Positions 40,226 to 55,000 of a stretch of DNA of 64,000 bases are shown piece by piece. The position numbers and the translations under genes were made by a program. The stretch is from assembly GCA_964036275.1 (NCBI GenBank), contig OZ038438.1, positions 5,214,978 to 5,278,977 of the forward strand, in the 5' to 3' direction. The notes below the pieces were generated by a model, which saw only the letters and a list, made by a program, of their open reading frames with translations, was not told where the DNA came from and did no database searches. Within the stretch, counting starts at the first letter, position 1. The number at the start of each line of letters is the position of its first letter. The DNA comes from Litoditis marina (taxonomy: Eukaryota > Nematoda > Chromadorea > Rhabditida > Rhabditidae).

Positions 40226-43200
40226 GTTAGTAGAACTTATACATTCTTCTTTCGAGTTTTGAGTTGGCTCAAATTCGAAAAACTCAAATAACTATACAGA
40301 AATTTGTGAATACTGCTGCATGTTTTTAGACATCGTTTTAGTTTTGTGTCTACGGGTTTAAGGTTTTTTTGTAATTCTTTCCTACTAAGGAGTGCTGCAA
40401 CCTTGTTGTACATCATTCCAACTTCAAGATTTTTGTATCGGCTGCTTTAACCTTCTAACAAATGTTCTCAAAATATAGTTGCTGACTGTAGGATTATCCG
40501 TAAAGGTGAAATGGACTATAGAAACTTTTCCCCATATTTCAGGATCAGGTGTCCTCCGGTTCAACCAGTCAATCACATTCACACACCGAGGGAGATCATC
40601 AACATCAACACACTAGTGGTTAGCTGATCTTCCAAATGTGTCGAATTTCGATTCAGAAGTTCAAAAGTTTAAGATGTCACGCTAACAAGGAAAATCAGTG
40701 TCTGACCACTTTCAATTGTGAAGGATTTCATTCATTTAGACATCATTCTTCATTAAAGTACATTCATTCATAGAATATACTGCAGTGAAACATATTTATT
40801 CAGATAGTATGCTTCATCAATTTTATCATTTATTTAGTAATTTCATTCCAACTCGAGTGTTTTTCAAAGTTATTCAATGATATTGATATAGTAATTTCAT
40901 TCCACACCAACTTGTTTATTACTATCACTGCTCAATTTGTCACAACCGCAGGTTGGTTGGGTGATCACAACATTTATAGGCCATGTGCCGCTGGAACATC
41001 AGAACACGGTAGTGGCACAAGAGACGCCGCAACCGCAGACGCCTCCGCACGTGCCGCAGGCAACTCGCGCGTTGCCGCAGAACTTGGTTAATCAGCCATC
41101 CCCAGCATCCTCTCCTCATGCACACCACTGTTAGTTCAGAGCACCAATCATATGTATACAGTATTATTTCGTTAAAAATCTCTAAATAATGGCTGAACGG
41201 TCCCTTTAACACAATGAACAACGTCAAGTAACAGTTGAAAGTTGAGCTATCGTATAAGTAAAAGGACAATCAACTCGTTCGCGAGTTTTTCGAGTCAAAA
41301 AGTGAACAATTTGAATCTAAAAGATAAGTGATTTATCACAGTTCATACTCGTTTTCTCTGTTTTCAATGGCGGGTTTTGCAGCGGGGGCCGCGCATCCCA
41401 CAGCAAGCCCTGAGGGCAAAACACCTCATCGAATGAAGCAGTCTAGTGTGGACCAAGCCAGCGAAGTTAGTGTTTTTACAGTTTTTCGGACTTCATCATG
41501 ATTTTACCTGTTTTCAAATTTCTCATCTCGAAGAAGTGAGATCAAACTATTTTATATTTGAAATTCAAAAAAAAAACGTCTTTTGATATCAAACCGATTT
41601 TTCAACACGACTGACAAATCAGGAGCTATAATCATACTTCTTCTCGCAAAAAATTAAATTCAAATAATTCACTAATCTTAGATACTTCTTACCACCGCGT
41701 ATGGAGCCTCGATGTCTTCTCTTTTTATAGTTATAGAATTATATAATGACATATCTTTTTTTTTTATTTGTCACGCTGCACGTTTTGTGTAGAATAAATA
41801 AATGAGTTATACTGAAAAAATTTCTAGTGAGAATTAATTTCAGAGCGTGGAGGGTCGATCTCGCAAGTCGTCCTCCTCCTCGCAGAAAAGTGGAAGAAGT
41901 CGGCGAGAGCGAAAAGAGGCCATGACGAGAGAATTTGAGAACTGTTTGGAGCAGGTGAACAATTCACTAGGGAATGGTTTCCATCTGATCAAAAGCTCGC
42001 GTTCGCATGTTTCGCTGTTTTCATGTTCGCGATTGTTTTAAATTGACTATCAATGTGAATCAGTTAAAAAAAGAGGGGAAATTCGAATCTCATGTACATC
42101 GAATTTCCTGTACAGTACTACAACATTTCAATTGGATAGCACACGTTATTTCAAAACAACTTGACGAAACGTGTACGAAAAGGATACGTTGGACATATCA
42201 AGTTATTCGAGTACTGTCCCATCATCTCGATTTTCTTCAATTTCATGGGCACAGATGCTCACAGTTGCTGGAATTGATAGGAAACCTGTAAAAAACATTT
42301 GTTTTTCGATTTATTTATTTATTTACACGCAAGCATGTGATATACAAGAAAATAAATAAAAATATAGGATACGAAAACATTCAAACCCTTCTGTACGTGC
42401 AGGTGTTGACGTGGCTGCTGGAAGCGGAGGAGGAGTTGAGTCTTCTGGCGGAGGTAGAGGAGAAGGACGTCGCCCTCATCCGGACCCAGTTCAAGGACTT
42501 TGAACAGTTCATGGCCTCCCTCACGGACAGCCAGGAAACCGTTGGCAGAGTTCTACACAGGTATAGTGAATTTATAAATTTCTGTCTCTCGCCGGAATCG
42601 AACCTGCGAGCAAAATGTTCATAGCAGGGCGCTAACCACTGCGCTACATTTACACATGGCCGCCAAGCTATGAAATCGAAGAAATGTTCGCGTACACAGC
42701 AAAAAGTGAGATATACAGTACCCTCCCGCCTTTCCGTTTGCGACGACTATATATACACTTTTGTGATTAATATTATTATGATTACTATTATTGTTATTAG
42801 GATAGTTGACTCTATCATTATCTGGTGTTACCCAAGCTTCGTTGGATGTCAATACACGCAACAAGATCTCACTACAAACAGCGTTTCGTTGTTAACACTT
42901 CGTTACCCATTGCAAACTAAAATAGCAGGTCTTATGTATTCGAATTGCCTGTAGTAAAAATACAAGAGACCAAATTCTCAGAGTCCGAGGTATTTGCGAG
43001 AATATCAAAAGTTACCAGTTTCGTTCGTTAAAGATGACACATACGATACAAATCAAACCAAGACAAAACATTCGCAGCTGCACACATATATACCAGACAG
43101 CTGTAGCATCTAACAACAAATTTACTACAATCTGATACATTGGACTGAGTTTTGTATAGAGATTCCATGTTTCCGCGATAAATACCGCTCCATGCTACTG

Positions 43201-46200
43201 ATCAGATGAACGGAAACGTTAACGTACACCAAACTTTGAAAAACGTAAAACATTGCAAATGAATCGCAACACATTCAGGTACCGATGCACGTAACGTTTT
43301 CGTTCATCTAATCAGTAGCATGGAGCGGTACACATTTATTTTCTATTCCAGGGGACAGTTGTTGTGTGGAAAGGCGGAATCGGACGAAGAGCGAGACGCC
43401 ATTCAGGGACAACTTCACATCGTCAACCAACGATGGGAGGAACTGCGCGCCATGGCACTACATCGACAGACCAAGCTACAAACACAACTCAACACCCTAC
43501 AACAGAAGTGGGTAGACCCGATGCCGTTGCGCCAGTGTGGGGTTGGCAAACGTGAGAGAGGCAATAAAGGGACTCTAACAAGTTGAAATGAGAAATAGTG
43601 CGTAAATGACAAATGATTTTTAATATTTCTCGAGAACTCAGATTATTAAAACCAAAAACTTGCAAAGCAACCTTCCACACAACTTGGAAGGAAGCGGATT
43701 GTTTGCTGGCAGAGTTTGACTCAGATTCCAATCGAATATCAGTTTATCGTTAACCATCATAATTGGTTGTTCCTATTGTAGGCAACTGTCTTCAATAAGT
43801 CGTTGGTTGACTTCAATGGAGACAGAAGTTGCTAACGCCGGACCCGTCGCCGCCACGACGGAACGAATTCTGGAGCAGATTGAGGAGCACGGTCGAATTC
43901 AGACGAAGATCGACAAGTTCCAGCCGACCATACTCCAGCTGAACACCTTTGTAGCAGTGGTGAGAATTTGTTCTACGATTTATTCACTGGTCAAACCACT
44001 TTAATCACGTATTCCGCGTCTTGGTTGAATGTAGTATGTGGTGACAAGATCAAACTAAAATTGAGATTTTGCACTACCTGTATCTTGTCATGTGGACGAC
44101 TGGGAGTCCTCAACCAACCGTAAACTATGAGTAAAACGTGAGACGGGCGCGACAATGTCGTTGCCGTCTCAGACTGTCGTTTATCAGCCTGCGTCTCCTT
44201 AAAACATATGCTATTTTCATGAGTAAAATTTGTCACGGCAGCGACAATGTCGTTGCCGTCTCAGTTTGGACTCAGTCGTCGGGGGCCGAGTCAGTGATTT
44301 CTCAGAGAATATAGACCTTCAATACTCTGAACGAGCAAACATAACTGCCTATTCTCAAGAAGCGGCGGGATAAGTTCGAGTCCCATATGGAAACACCCCT
44401 TGTAACAGTGTCTGCTCTAACAGAATAGTAATGTGAAATTCAATATAAACAATATATGTATTATTATAAATGTGATTGAAGCAGGACGATTATGTGGACC
44501 AATCCCGAGTCAACGGTCCTTTAAACTGCAATTGAAAATGTATTGCAGTTTAAAGGACTGAAGCGTTGGGATTGGACCACATAATCGTCCTTCTGTTATT
44601 CTTTCACGGCAACTATTTCACCCGTGTATCACTTCATTTTTTTGCCTTGTATTACTTTAGGATTACATGATCACACACGAATCACATATGAACCGTAGAA
44701 GGACTGTCTGTAGAGGCGGTGGAGTTCATAGGCATGAGTGAGCTTTGTTACCCGATGATGCGCTTCGCCAGACAGATGTCACGGCGAGTGGGCATCGAAC
44801 CCAGGTCTGTGGAGCGACAGCCGAACGCTAACCACTCGACCACATGTATTTTTCTCAGGTGGACGACGGGGAGTCGGCGGAGGAGTCTGTGGCGTCGCTG
44901 GAGTCGGCGATGCATTCTATCGGCGCCCGCTGGCAGAGTCTGTGCTCGTGGGCCGAAAACAGAACCAGCCAGCTGGACGGACTGGCAGAGATTGTGGCAC
45001 AGACGGGACAGGTGTTCGACAGACTCATCAACTGGCTCAAGGAACGAGAACACGTGAGATCACGTTAATATTAATATTAATAATAAGAATGAGACGAACT
45101 GCTGCGAGCGTAGATGAAAACTAAGATTTGTATGACGCAACAAAGACAATCATCAACTGGCTCAGGGAACGAGAACCCGTGAGATCATGTAAATACTCAC
45201 GTATACTCACGTGTACCAGAAAGTCAAGGGAACCACGTTACTACTTTTTATGGTGTTTCTCGAAATGTACGGTTTTCATAGTTCCCACGTAGGTTTTTTC
45301 ATGATTAGAAGCGAACGTTAAAATCAAAATTTAGATTTCAGTGGCACGTATTACCAGATCTTTACAACTAATCAGAACAATAACGACACAATTGAAGTGA
45401 GTAATCTGATTATAATATTATGTGAGAAAAATGGCTTTCAAGAATATTTTGAACCGGTCGGAAACAAGTGTTATGGTTTTTCCAGGAACTTCTCGGTCTC
45501 AAGTCTGCTCATCATCTGGACGATCCAGAAGAAGTAGCTGACCAGGTTGGAAATGTTGTATAATAACAAATAAAATAACTGTTCTAGAATTATTCTCCTT
45601 TTCAGTGCTCTCTGCGTTTTACTCCTTTCCAGCCCACATTCTGTTTTTTAACCAATCACAAGCTAGTAATTCAGACTTCTAATATACTATTAGTCATTTG
45701 CACAGTCACGTGAAACATGCTGAACACAGCACTACCTAGAAACGGGCAAAAACAAAGTGCACGATGCCTCAGAATGCTAACTTTACGTGACAATTCAGTT
45801 TACTTCTAGTATAACGACTCTGCTTTCATTAGATCACGTATGAACCATGTAGTTTTACCGCGGTGAAATCATAACTTTGTTTGAATAAAAGATTCTTTTG
45901 AAAATACAAAATACAGTTTTTATGATCATGCTAGCTAGGTGAAAGTTCTTTTTCTTTTGCAGGTGAAAAAATTGCAACGAGCAGAAACAGCACTAGAGAC
46001 GGAGCACGGTCAATTCGTTCGTCTGTCCCAACTGTCTTGTGAACTGGTCGCCAGACTCGATTCAGGTAACATACATGACCTGACACCGTATTCCCGTATA
46101 TCCCGGCCTCTCGATCCTAACCTGCGTCGCCTCGAACACACGCTCTTTCTCTTCTCTGACATCCCGCCGAGACAAATGTCTGGCAAAATAGTGCGCATGG

Positions 46201-49200
46201 CGGGAGGTGAAGGTGGAGATAAAGTTGCCAAGATGTTCTAGCATACGTCTGGCCATTCAAAAGCCTTGTGTGGTCAGATTGTCAAAACAAGTATATCAAC
46301 AAGCTACACTTCTCAAACCGTCACAAGTTATATTTTTCAACTGTTACTCTTTACTTTCTGTACTTAGACAAAACGAAAACACCATGTTTGTCGTCCTCCT
46401 TTCAATGCAAGACGTGTTGTTCAGGCAACGGGGCGGCTGCTAATGATGTGAGGAGAAGATTGGATACGGTAACTCAGAGATGGGATAACCTCGTGGCGCG
46501 CATAGAAGAACACAGCAAAACGGTGAGCAGGTGGAACAAGATGAAAAAACAATGTGATCCTCCAACTATCTTTGATGCCTTTCTTTAGAGCTATTTCAGA
46601 GTTTGTTTGCTTTTAATAGACGAGAAAAGACTTAGGTAGACTTTGAGCTTTTTGTCGATGTTCTGCATCTGTATTATGTCTTTTATCGAGGAGAAAGTAG
46701 AGAAACCCTCGTTGGATAGAATTTCCATAGGTCACTTCCCTAAGTCTAGTTCAGCAAACAAGGTTCTATTCATTTTACATGTTTTCAGTTGGTGAGAAGC
46801 GGAAAGGCCGATTTGAAGCAGCTGAAACAGTATGACAAATCGGTGGACGACTCGCTGACCATTGACGAGTCGCTGAGGGCCGATCGAGTGGTGCTACCTG
46901 ATCAAGCTACGGTAACCTTTTTGTCTAAACATAGTCTAAACTTAGAATGTCGTTGATATAAGTGTCGATGTTCGCAATAAAGCGATAACTGTAGATGTTG
47001 TTTGATCCTGATGCGTTTGTCGTTTGATATGGACAGAATACAAAAACTGTTATATATCTGTACATCCAACTCGATTATCCCCCTACTATAATTGATATAA
47101 ATGTTTCAGTCGAGTATCCAGGTGACTACATTCGATGCCATGAAATCCGAGGCTTTGGCGGACACTACAGACACTGAGGGAGAGGAAGCAGGAAATCAGG
47201 TGGGTATAGTCGCCGTCTAGCCACACCCTGCAGTATACTGTACCCCTCACTTTCTGCTGTGTGCTGCTCTACAGATGACTGTTGTCCATGCTCGATAGTT
47301 CTTGTTGCTCAAACGTTTTCTAGTTTGCACCAATGTGTGGTGAGAACATTTTAATTGAGTAAAATACATATTCCTTCCACAAATAGAAGCCAATTGACTA
47401 GTCACGTTAAGTTAGCATTCTAATTGGGCATCGTGCACTTGGTCATTGCACGTTCCCGATTTCTTCTGTGTTTGACATGTTTCACGTGACTGTGCAACTG
47501 ACTAACTGTATGAGGACAGTTGTGCTTTCAGCTGGTTGACCGATTTCTAAGACATGTCGCGAAGCTGACGACAGAAATGGAGCCGCTCCGGCACTGGACG
47601 GACACTTTCGCCGTCTCCAAAAAACCGGATCAGGTAAAATCTTATTCGGTTCCGAAAATTTTATGAGTTACATCAGTACTACTGAGACTTCTACCGTACA
47701 CATTCGACCACTTATTTCTAATGCACCGAACACTCCTTATAATAGAGAATAAGAGAGAATAAGATTTGATCAGTGGTTGATCTTTCCAGTATTGTGTTCA
47801 CGCACTGAAAGTTTTGTCAGCATACTGTAGGATTGTCAGTAGATGGAAAATACTATCTATGCCAGGATACATTCATGGTTTCATTTAATTTGTTCCAGGT
47901 ACGGCGGATGATCAGTGTTTGCCAGGAGAAACTGGTAGAAATCAAAGATCAAGAGGCGAAGGTCAGTTTTGAAAATTAATTTTTATTTGTGTGTTTTCAC
48001 AGAATTTCTCTATGGTAATTTAGACAAATGGTGAGTTTCCCTATAGTATCCCATTATCGTACTGGCTCAGTCAAAAACGTGTATGCTATAGCTAAATGGA
48101 ACTTCCGATCAAACTACAACTCAGTTTTTGTCACGGTCTGAACCTGGCGACGTAGTAAACCGTCCAACCTCATGAGAAGTTCATATGAGTCTATGATGAG
48201 ATACCTTATGAGCTTCTCGTGAACTGTCAATGCTGTAGCATAGCAGTCAATAGAATCTCATGAGAACTTCCTGCTAGTAGCTCATGAGGTATCTCATAAG
48301 ATTCTCGAGGGATTGCTACGCTGCCTGATTTAAATACGCTGAACTTTACAGGTCACTCGTCTGCAACTAGAACTTGAGCATATTCACCTGAGTGCCAGTC
48401 TCAACTCCAAGCAGCTGAAAAGGGCCAATGACGCATTCGATCAGTTCGCCAAGGTAGACGATTTATTCGTATACAACTGACATTACGTTTACAACAACGT
48501 TTACATTTTACAACGTTTACATTTTACGTTACGTTTCGTATACAACGTTTACATTTTATTATATTCATTTTATGTAGCGTTCATTTATATTAGTAAATCA
48601 TCAATTTACCAAAAAGTATCATGAAAAAAGATTAGGAGTGCCTATGACGAATACGTATCCCAAGGGGTTGCGTGTTGAAGACTCAGTCAACTTGAAAGGA
48701 AGCGTTGAATGAAGGAGTCATATTTAATCACCCACAACCATATTTTCAGGGCTGGGCTCGTATTGTGACGAAGATAAGTGAGGCGATGAACGTTCTGACG
48801 GGCCACTCGGAAGATGGACAGGAGTCTGCCATCGCTCAGGCAATCGAGGAATGGATCGAGTCCAGCAATAGGTATAGTTTGTTTCACCTATACGTCACCC
48901 CCTACAGTAACCCGAGTCCAGTAACAGGTATACTCCCTTCTACATTTACGTAACCACCTACAGTACCCTCTTGAATAAATGGAGGAACTCATCTTGTAAA
49001 CAAAATATTTGATTGTTCGTAGCAGTGAGTGTGAAGCAAACATTACGTAAGTGCAACGTGCTGTAAACCTGTAACCTTTTGATCCCCGTAGTGAATACAT
49101 AAATGAACAAACCAATAACTTGTCCAATGTTCATCCTACAAACTGTGCAATGATACACACTCAGTTTTGGTTCATAGGATTGAAAAAAAGATTATATCAA

Positions 49201-51998
49201 AAAGGTTCACTCCGGTATTTAGTAGTTTTGTAGGATGTGTTCCAAAATTGTTTCGAATGATAACCTGTGTTCAGAGTTCTCGAGGAGATATCCCGTATAC
49301 CGACTGAAGAACAACCGAAAAGACTTCAGAAACTGGAGCAACAGTGGAAAATCCAGGTTATCCGCGTGCTTTTTTATGCGGAGAACACTTTGTGATCGTC
49401 GTGAGAATAGAGAGAGACACGTGAAGAGTGAAAGGAAAACATTTCAAAAAGTCCACTTTACTTTTTCCTTACTTCACTCCATATTTTAGGAAAGATTTGG
49501 ATGATTTTGCTTTTGTTGCCGTAAAGTTAGAAATTAGTGTTTTAATTCGAACAGACGAGGAAAACTACAATATTTTCCATTACAGTCGAACAATCTCGAG
49601 TTTGTGGAGAAGGACGCGGTTAAAAAGGCAATTCTGAAGAAGGGACTGGATATTGTTCGCAGAAAGATAGATGCGGCCAAGAAAGAAGAGGTGAGAGAAG
49701 ACTTTTGTTTGAGGAAAACATGCAGAGACTATGCATATTGGAATGAAAAACTGGATTTGTAGTTTGATTGCAACATTTTTCAATCGTAGTTTGCAAACTG
49801 TGTGTATAGATGAATTATTGAGAAACTAGCAATATACTAGTGTTTTGAATCTGAATAACAACTCAGATACAGACAAGTCATTCAAAAACGTTATGCTTCA
49901 TTCAAAACACGGCGTATGGATCACACATCATTCAATCGATATTCATATAATACGTGTTTGCTAGTCTGCGGTGACGGACGACGAGCAGTGTGTTCTGAAC
50001 CAGTTGGCCGGCGACTGGTGTTCGGTGGGCGACGCGTCGCAGCTGGAGAAAGATTTGGACCGGAGCCAAGTGCTGGTGGAGACGGCGCGACAGGGGAACA
50101 TGAGTGGAGAGGTCATCGAGAAGGCCGAAACGAGGTGATCCAATTACAAATTTCAGAAAATTGTTCTCTCTCTCATCACTTTGAGTTCAAAAAGGGTTTG
50201 AAGGGAAAAGGATTTGATTTTTTCGAACTTTTCCATCTCGAAAAATAGGGGTTGAATCTTTGGGGGGTTCGGATCTCGAGTTCACTCTCAGTTCAACTTG
50301 ATTTTTTTCACTCGATTTCTGCAAAAAAAATTCTGCTAAACAAGTGGTGGAACGAGCATTGTTCTTGACTTCTCAGCCATTCAATTATGATAAATAATCA
50401 TAACTAAGTTGTGGATTTATCTCTATACACTCCATACTGTATGCATTTTGACCGAAAAGAAACCGAACCAAACTAGAAACACGGCGGCATAACGCAACAT
50501 AAACCGTTATTTTTTTTTATGAAAACGAACACTATCTTCATTGTCATTTGAAGGCGAGCGGAGATGAAGGAACGCCACCGATCCACCGTTTCTGCCTTCG
50601 AGAAGTTGAATGTCGCAGAACAAACAGTAGCAAGGTAGATATTCTACATACACGTATGGACGTGACAACGTTTGAGTTGTTTTTTCAATCCCACACAAAA
50701 TAAAAGGGGAGTTTCAAAGTTTGTTGAAAATCTTGATTACCAAGTAGTTTAGATGACGTAGACTCTTCGTAAGTCTTCCAATAGCCACAGTCGCGTTTAT
50801 ATTGAATAAAAAGGTGCCATGTTCACATCATGTCGCATGGAAAATGTAAGTCTCATCATGTGAAAATAGCTTCTACCAGCTAGCACTTACGCACTTGCCC
50901 TTCTGCTGGGGGAAAATAAGTAGTTTGAAATCGTCTTGAATCAGGGTCGAAACGATTTTGAGTGGCACCTTTCACTGAACACATATTTCCATAATAACAT
51001 CCAAAAAGTCATAATGACAACAAATATTTTGTTTTAAATAAATATAACAATAAGTAGTTTGAATGAAACAAAATCGATTCCAGTCTCCGCGACGAAGTAG
51101 ATGCCTCGTCTCGGCGCGACGCGGAACTCTCGACCGTTCTCTCCGAACTGGAGGCCATCCGTCAGAAGCTGACAGCGAAGGCGACCGACCGCAAGGAGGC
51201 GGAGAGGGCCACCGAGAAGATGCTGGCTATGGACGAGAAGGTGCCCGAACAGGTCAGTTCCACTGAAAGTAGAGGAATACTCACGTGGAACGTGAAGAAA
51301 CACCAGGAGGCGTAGCAATCCCTCCAATCTCATGAGAGGTTCATATGAGTTTCTCATGAGATGCCTCATGAGCTACTCGTGAACTTTCAATGTTGTGGCA
51401 TAGCAATCAATAGAATCTCATGGGAAGCTCATGCGAATAGCTCATAAGGTATCTCGTGAGATATTTGAGGGATTGTCACGCCGCCAGAAATCACACACTC
51501 CATCACTGCTGGATTTGAAATTGGGATTTGTACCAAATTATTCTCGTAACCATGCATTAACCAATCCTGTAATCAAATTTGTCGAAAGGTGAGAATGCAC
51601 GGTGTTTCTCACTTCCTTTTGTGTCTTCACCGACTCGGATAGAAAGTAAATGATGGCGTACGATTTTATCACGAAAACACGTGTGCGTGCACAGCGGGGT
51701 CGAATAACAAGAAAGTCCTGCTTTGGTACATTTCACGCTATATGATTAGTTTGGTTATGTCAGGTGTGAAACATATGGTCAAATCACTCAGAATTATCTT
51801 TTATAATATGTGATGATGTTAAATTTGAGAGACACGTTTCTGAATTATTGTTCCGTACAGGTGGTGGAAGAAAGTCGAAATCGAGTCAGAGCTCTCACAA
51901 AATCTTGGCAAGAACTGGAAGATTCAGTTGAGGATCACATCAACTGCGTCAGGAAGGAACTACGGAGAACTGCACAGCGTGAGATTATTTCTCTCTCT

Positions 51999-52062
<64 letters not shown>

Positions 52063-55000
52063 CTCGTCGCACTTTTTCTCCCTATCTCCATCGCTCCTTC
52101 TCTTCCACGATTTTCTTTTTCTACTCTGTGTCTTTATTATTACATTTCATTTTAACTCCGAATACGGTAATTAGGCGGATATAAACTAAGAATGCGACAG
52201 TTAGTCAATTGCACAGTCATGTGAGACATGTTGAACACAGCAGAACTGAGAAACGTGCAATTACAAAGTGCACGATGCCTCATTAGAATGCCAACTTCAC
52301 GTGACTATTCAACGTACCTCCAGTATAGTTGATATGCATAGTATTACGGGTGGTCCGTAATACACACATGTGGTCTTACACTCTGAGGCAAGCCCCCATA
52401 TCTCCGCATGTTTGCATACAAATCCAACTGAACATTTGTTTCATGAAATCTCTAAATTAACCTACAGTATGCAATACCAACGTGTTTTTGACATGAAAAA
52501 TATTCGGAATTCTAGAGTTTTATGACTGTACTTTATCACATGTACGTAGTTCATAGAACTTCTGGGAAGAGGGTAATACATGCGATCTTCTGTTTTCGAT
52601 TGTTGTTGATGCTACTTCTGTCAGTTGTCCTATCGCGAGATATAGGTGAATAGTGTGCAAATATTTGGATTCTCGGATTTTGAAGAAGCGCGCGATCGGT
52701 GACTCAGTTCTTCACTTTTCACCTGTTTTTCATGATTAGGCTGAGAAATGTTTTGACACCTTACTTAGTCTCACTTATTTTTAGGCTGAAGTTGACTTGG
52801 TTTGAGAGAAAAGTAGGCCTATCACTGTTATTTGTCTCAAGCTATATTACTATTCGATGAAATCAACAGCTCATTCACTCATACACGTTTAGATTGCATT
52901 TTTGTATCTTCTCGACATACGCTTGTTTGTTGTACCTAAGTTGTACTTGATTGCGTACACATCAGTTCGAATTAGAACTGAGATACACAGAGATCGAACT
53001 ACAGAGATGGCGTAGCCTATCAACATATACGTCGTTTGGTTTTTGTGGGCGAAACCTAAATAGTCTTGCAGTATGATAACAGATCTTTCGCAGCTGAACC
53101 ACCAGAAAAGTTGATAATGCTCTCATTCAATTCTTTTCCCTTCTTCGAAGAGTGTTCTATAATAATTTTCTCAAAACTGAGTTTGCATCGAAAAACTCAA
53201 AAAATAAATTGAAAAATCCACATAACTTGCGATATGAGTCTTGCGTGTAAATGTAAACTATACATCTCTGTTTCCAGAAGCCATTAGTGCCGAGGAGCGT
53301 ATTCTGGAGAAGTTGGAGAAGAGTTTGGTGGAGAGCGAATCAGCTGCCGATGCGGAAGAGTGCTGCGAACATCTAGATGTTGGTTTTCTCCTCAATTTCA
53401 AATTTCTCAGATCAGTAAAACCTAGTTCTATTATATTTCCCGTTTCGACAGAGAACGCGCGGTCAAAGTAGATCCAAACAATGATGGTCACGAACAACAT
53501 GAAATCTCAACACTGCCTCTTAAAATGAGTTTTATACAGAAGGAGCAGCAGAGCGTATATCTTATTGCACGTTTTGTGTGAGAATCTGGTTTTTGAGCTG
53601 AACGCGAGTTTTGGGATTCGAAAGATAATCCAACAAACATCCGTAATTGTTCAATTACGTGTTTTGTTCAATTATTTCACAATAACACTGATGTATGTGT
53701 TCATTATATGAAATCTGGAACCTCCCATTCATAATATGTTGTTCAGCATCTTGAGAACCTGCTGGAGCAAGTGGGTGTCCCCGATTCCATGGACCGCGGC
53801 TCAATGGACGAGTCTTTCGTCCGGGACAACTACGCCAGACTGTCCACTGCGAGGGACGAACTAAGCACGAGGGTGCGCGAGCGGGTCGCCCAGCTGGGAA
53901 AGGTATAGTCACAACCATGTCTCTGTTGAATCTAAGCCGACTAGGGACCTTTTTGCCTATCTTCTTCGTCTTAGAATTGATACTGTAGGTGGTGGCACGT
54001 ACGTGAAGCGAACTATTTAAGGGAGTCCATAGCACAGTTGTAGTTGGAACACAATACACGCCACAATTCACGGATTAGAGAAGAAAGCAACGAGATCCAA
54101 TTACGAACACAGCGAGATGAAAACATACACCGTATTGGCTTCCTTCGTGAGCAGGAGAACTCCATAGTTAATCATTCTCATGTCGTCTTTTCCTTATCAA
54201 ATGTATCTCAGGATTGATACTGTAGGTGTCGTCACATACGTGAAACTCAGTATAATTACGTAATATACAGTCGGTGGAGGAGTTCGAGCTGTTCGAGCGT
54301 CAGATGGCCGACATTCAGTCGTGGAGCGGCGTGATGAGCGGCCTTCTATCCGCACGACGAGCCGCCGACATCTCCGCTCTGGATGTGCCCGAGGAATACA
54401 AGGTATAGTATTTAATGTACAAAGTACAAGATACGAGCTACAAGATATGGTATAAGGTACAACGTATAAGATACAAGGTACTCAGTGTAGCCGACATCTC
54501 GACCCTCGAAGTGCCCGAGGGATACAAAGTTATAGTCGTCATCATTTCCGCTAGGCATCTTACAATCGGGAGGTAAACATTTCAACAAGGTTTTCTGGCA
54601 GAAAGATGTGTTTTCATCGTGTCTGAAACTGTAAAAACAAGATTTGGTAACGATGGATTGAATAGTTGAAGATCCAGCTTCGAAACATATCTATCTCGAA
54701 GCCATTTTGTTCTTGTTCATGATTACCTTCTCGCTTCTACAGTTTGTGTGCGAGCAGAGAAGTTTTTGCGTTTTTCTGCTGTTCCCTCTCTCTATCTGCT
54801 CGGTTGACATGTTCGTCTATTTTATTCATGCTCTCTATCTTCTTTCTATCTTTAGTCGTTTCGTTTTCACATTGCATGTTCTTTCAGTCGAGTTTCGAAG
54901 GGGGTACATTGGTTCAAGTAAGTATGCATCCCTCTGTTTTCACTCAGCATGAACTAGTTTCTCGTATTCTATTGTAATTTGGTGTGACTGCATGAGACTG

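Noticed and set aside
44748..45053. 101-codon minus-strand frame over dystrophin exon 14
   Set aside because: Antisense shadow of a GC-rich exon whose plus strand encodes a clear spectrin-repeat segment.
45350..45404. Possible extra dystrophin exon (GTYYQIFTTNQNNND-like)
   Set aside because: It has an acceptor and donor, but its entry phase does not fit exon 14. Exon 14 joins exon 15 (45486) perfectly without it.
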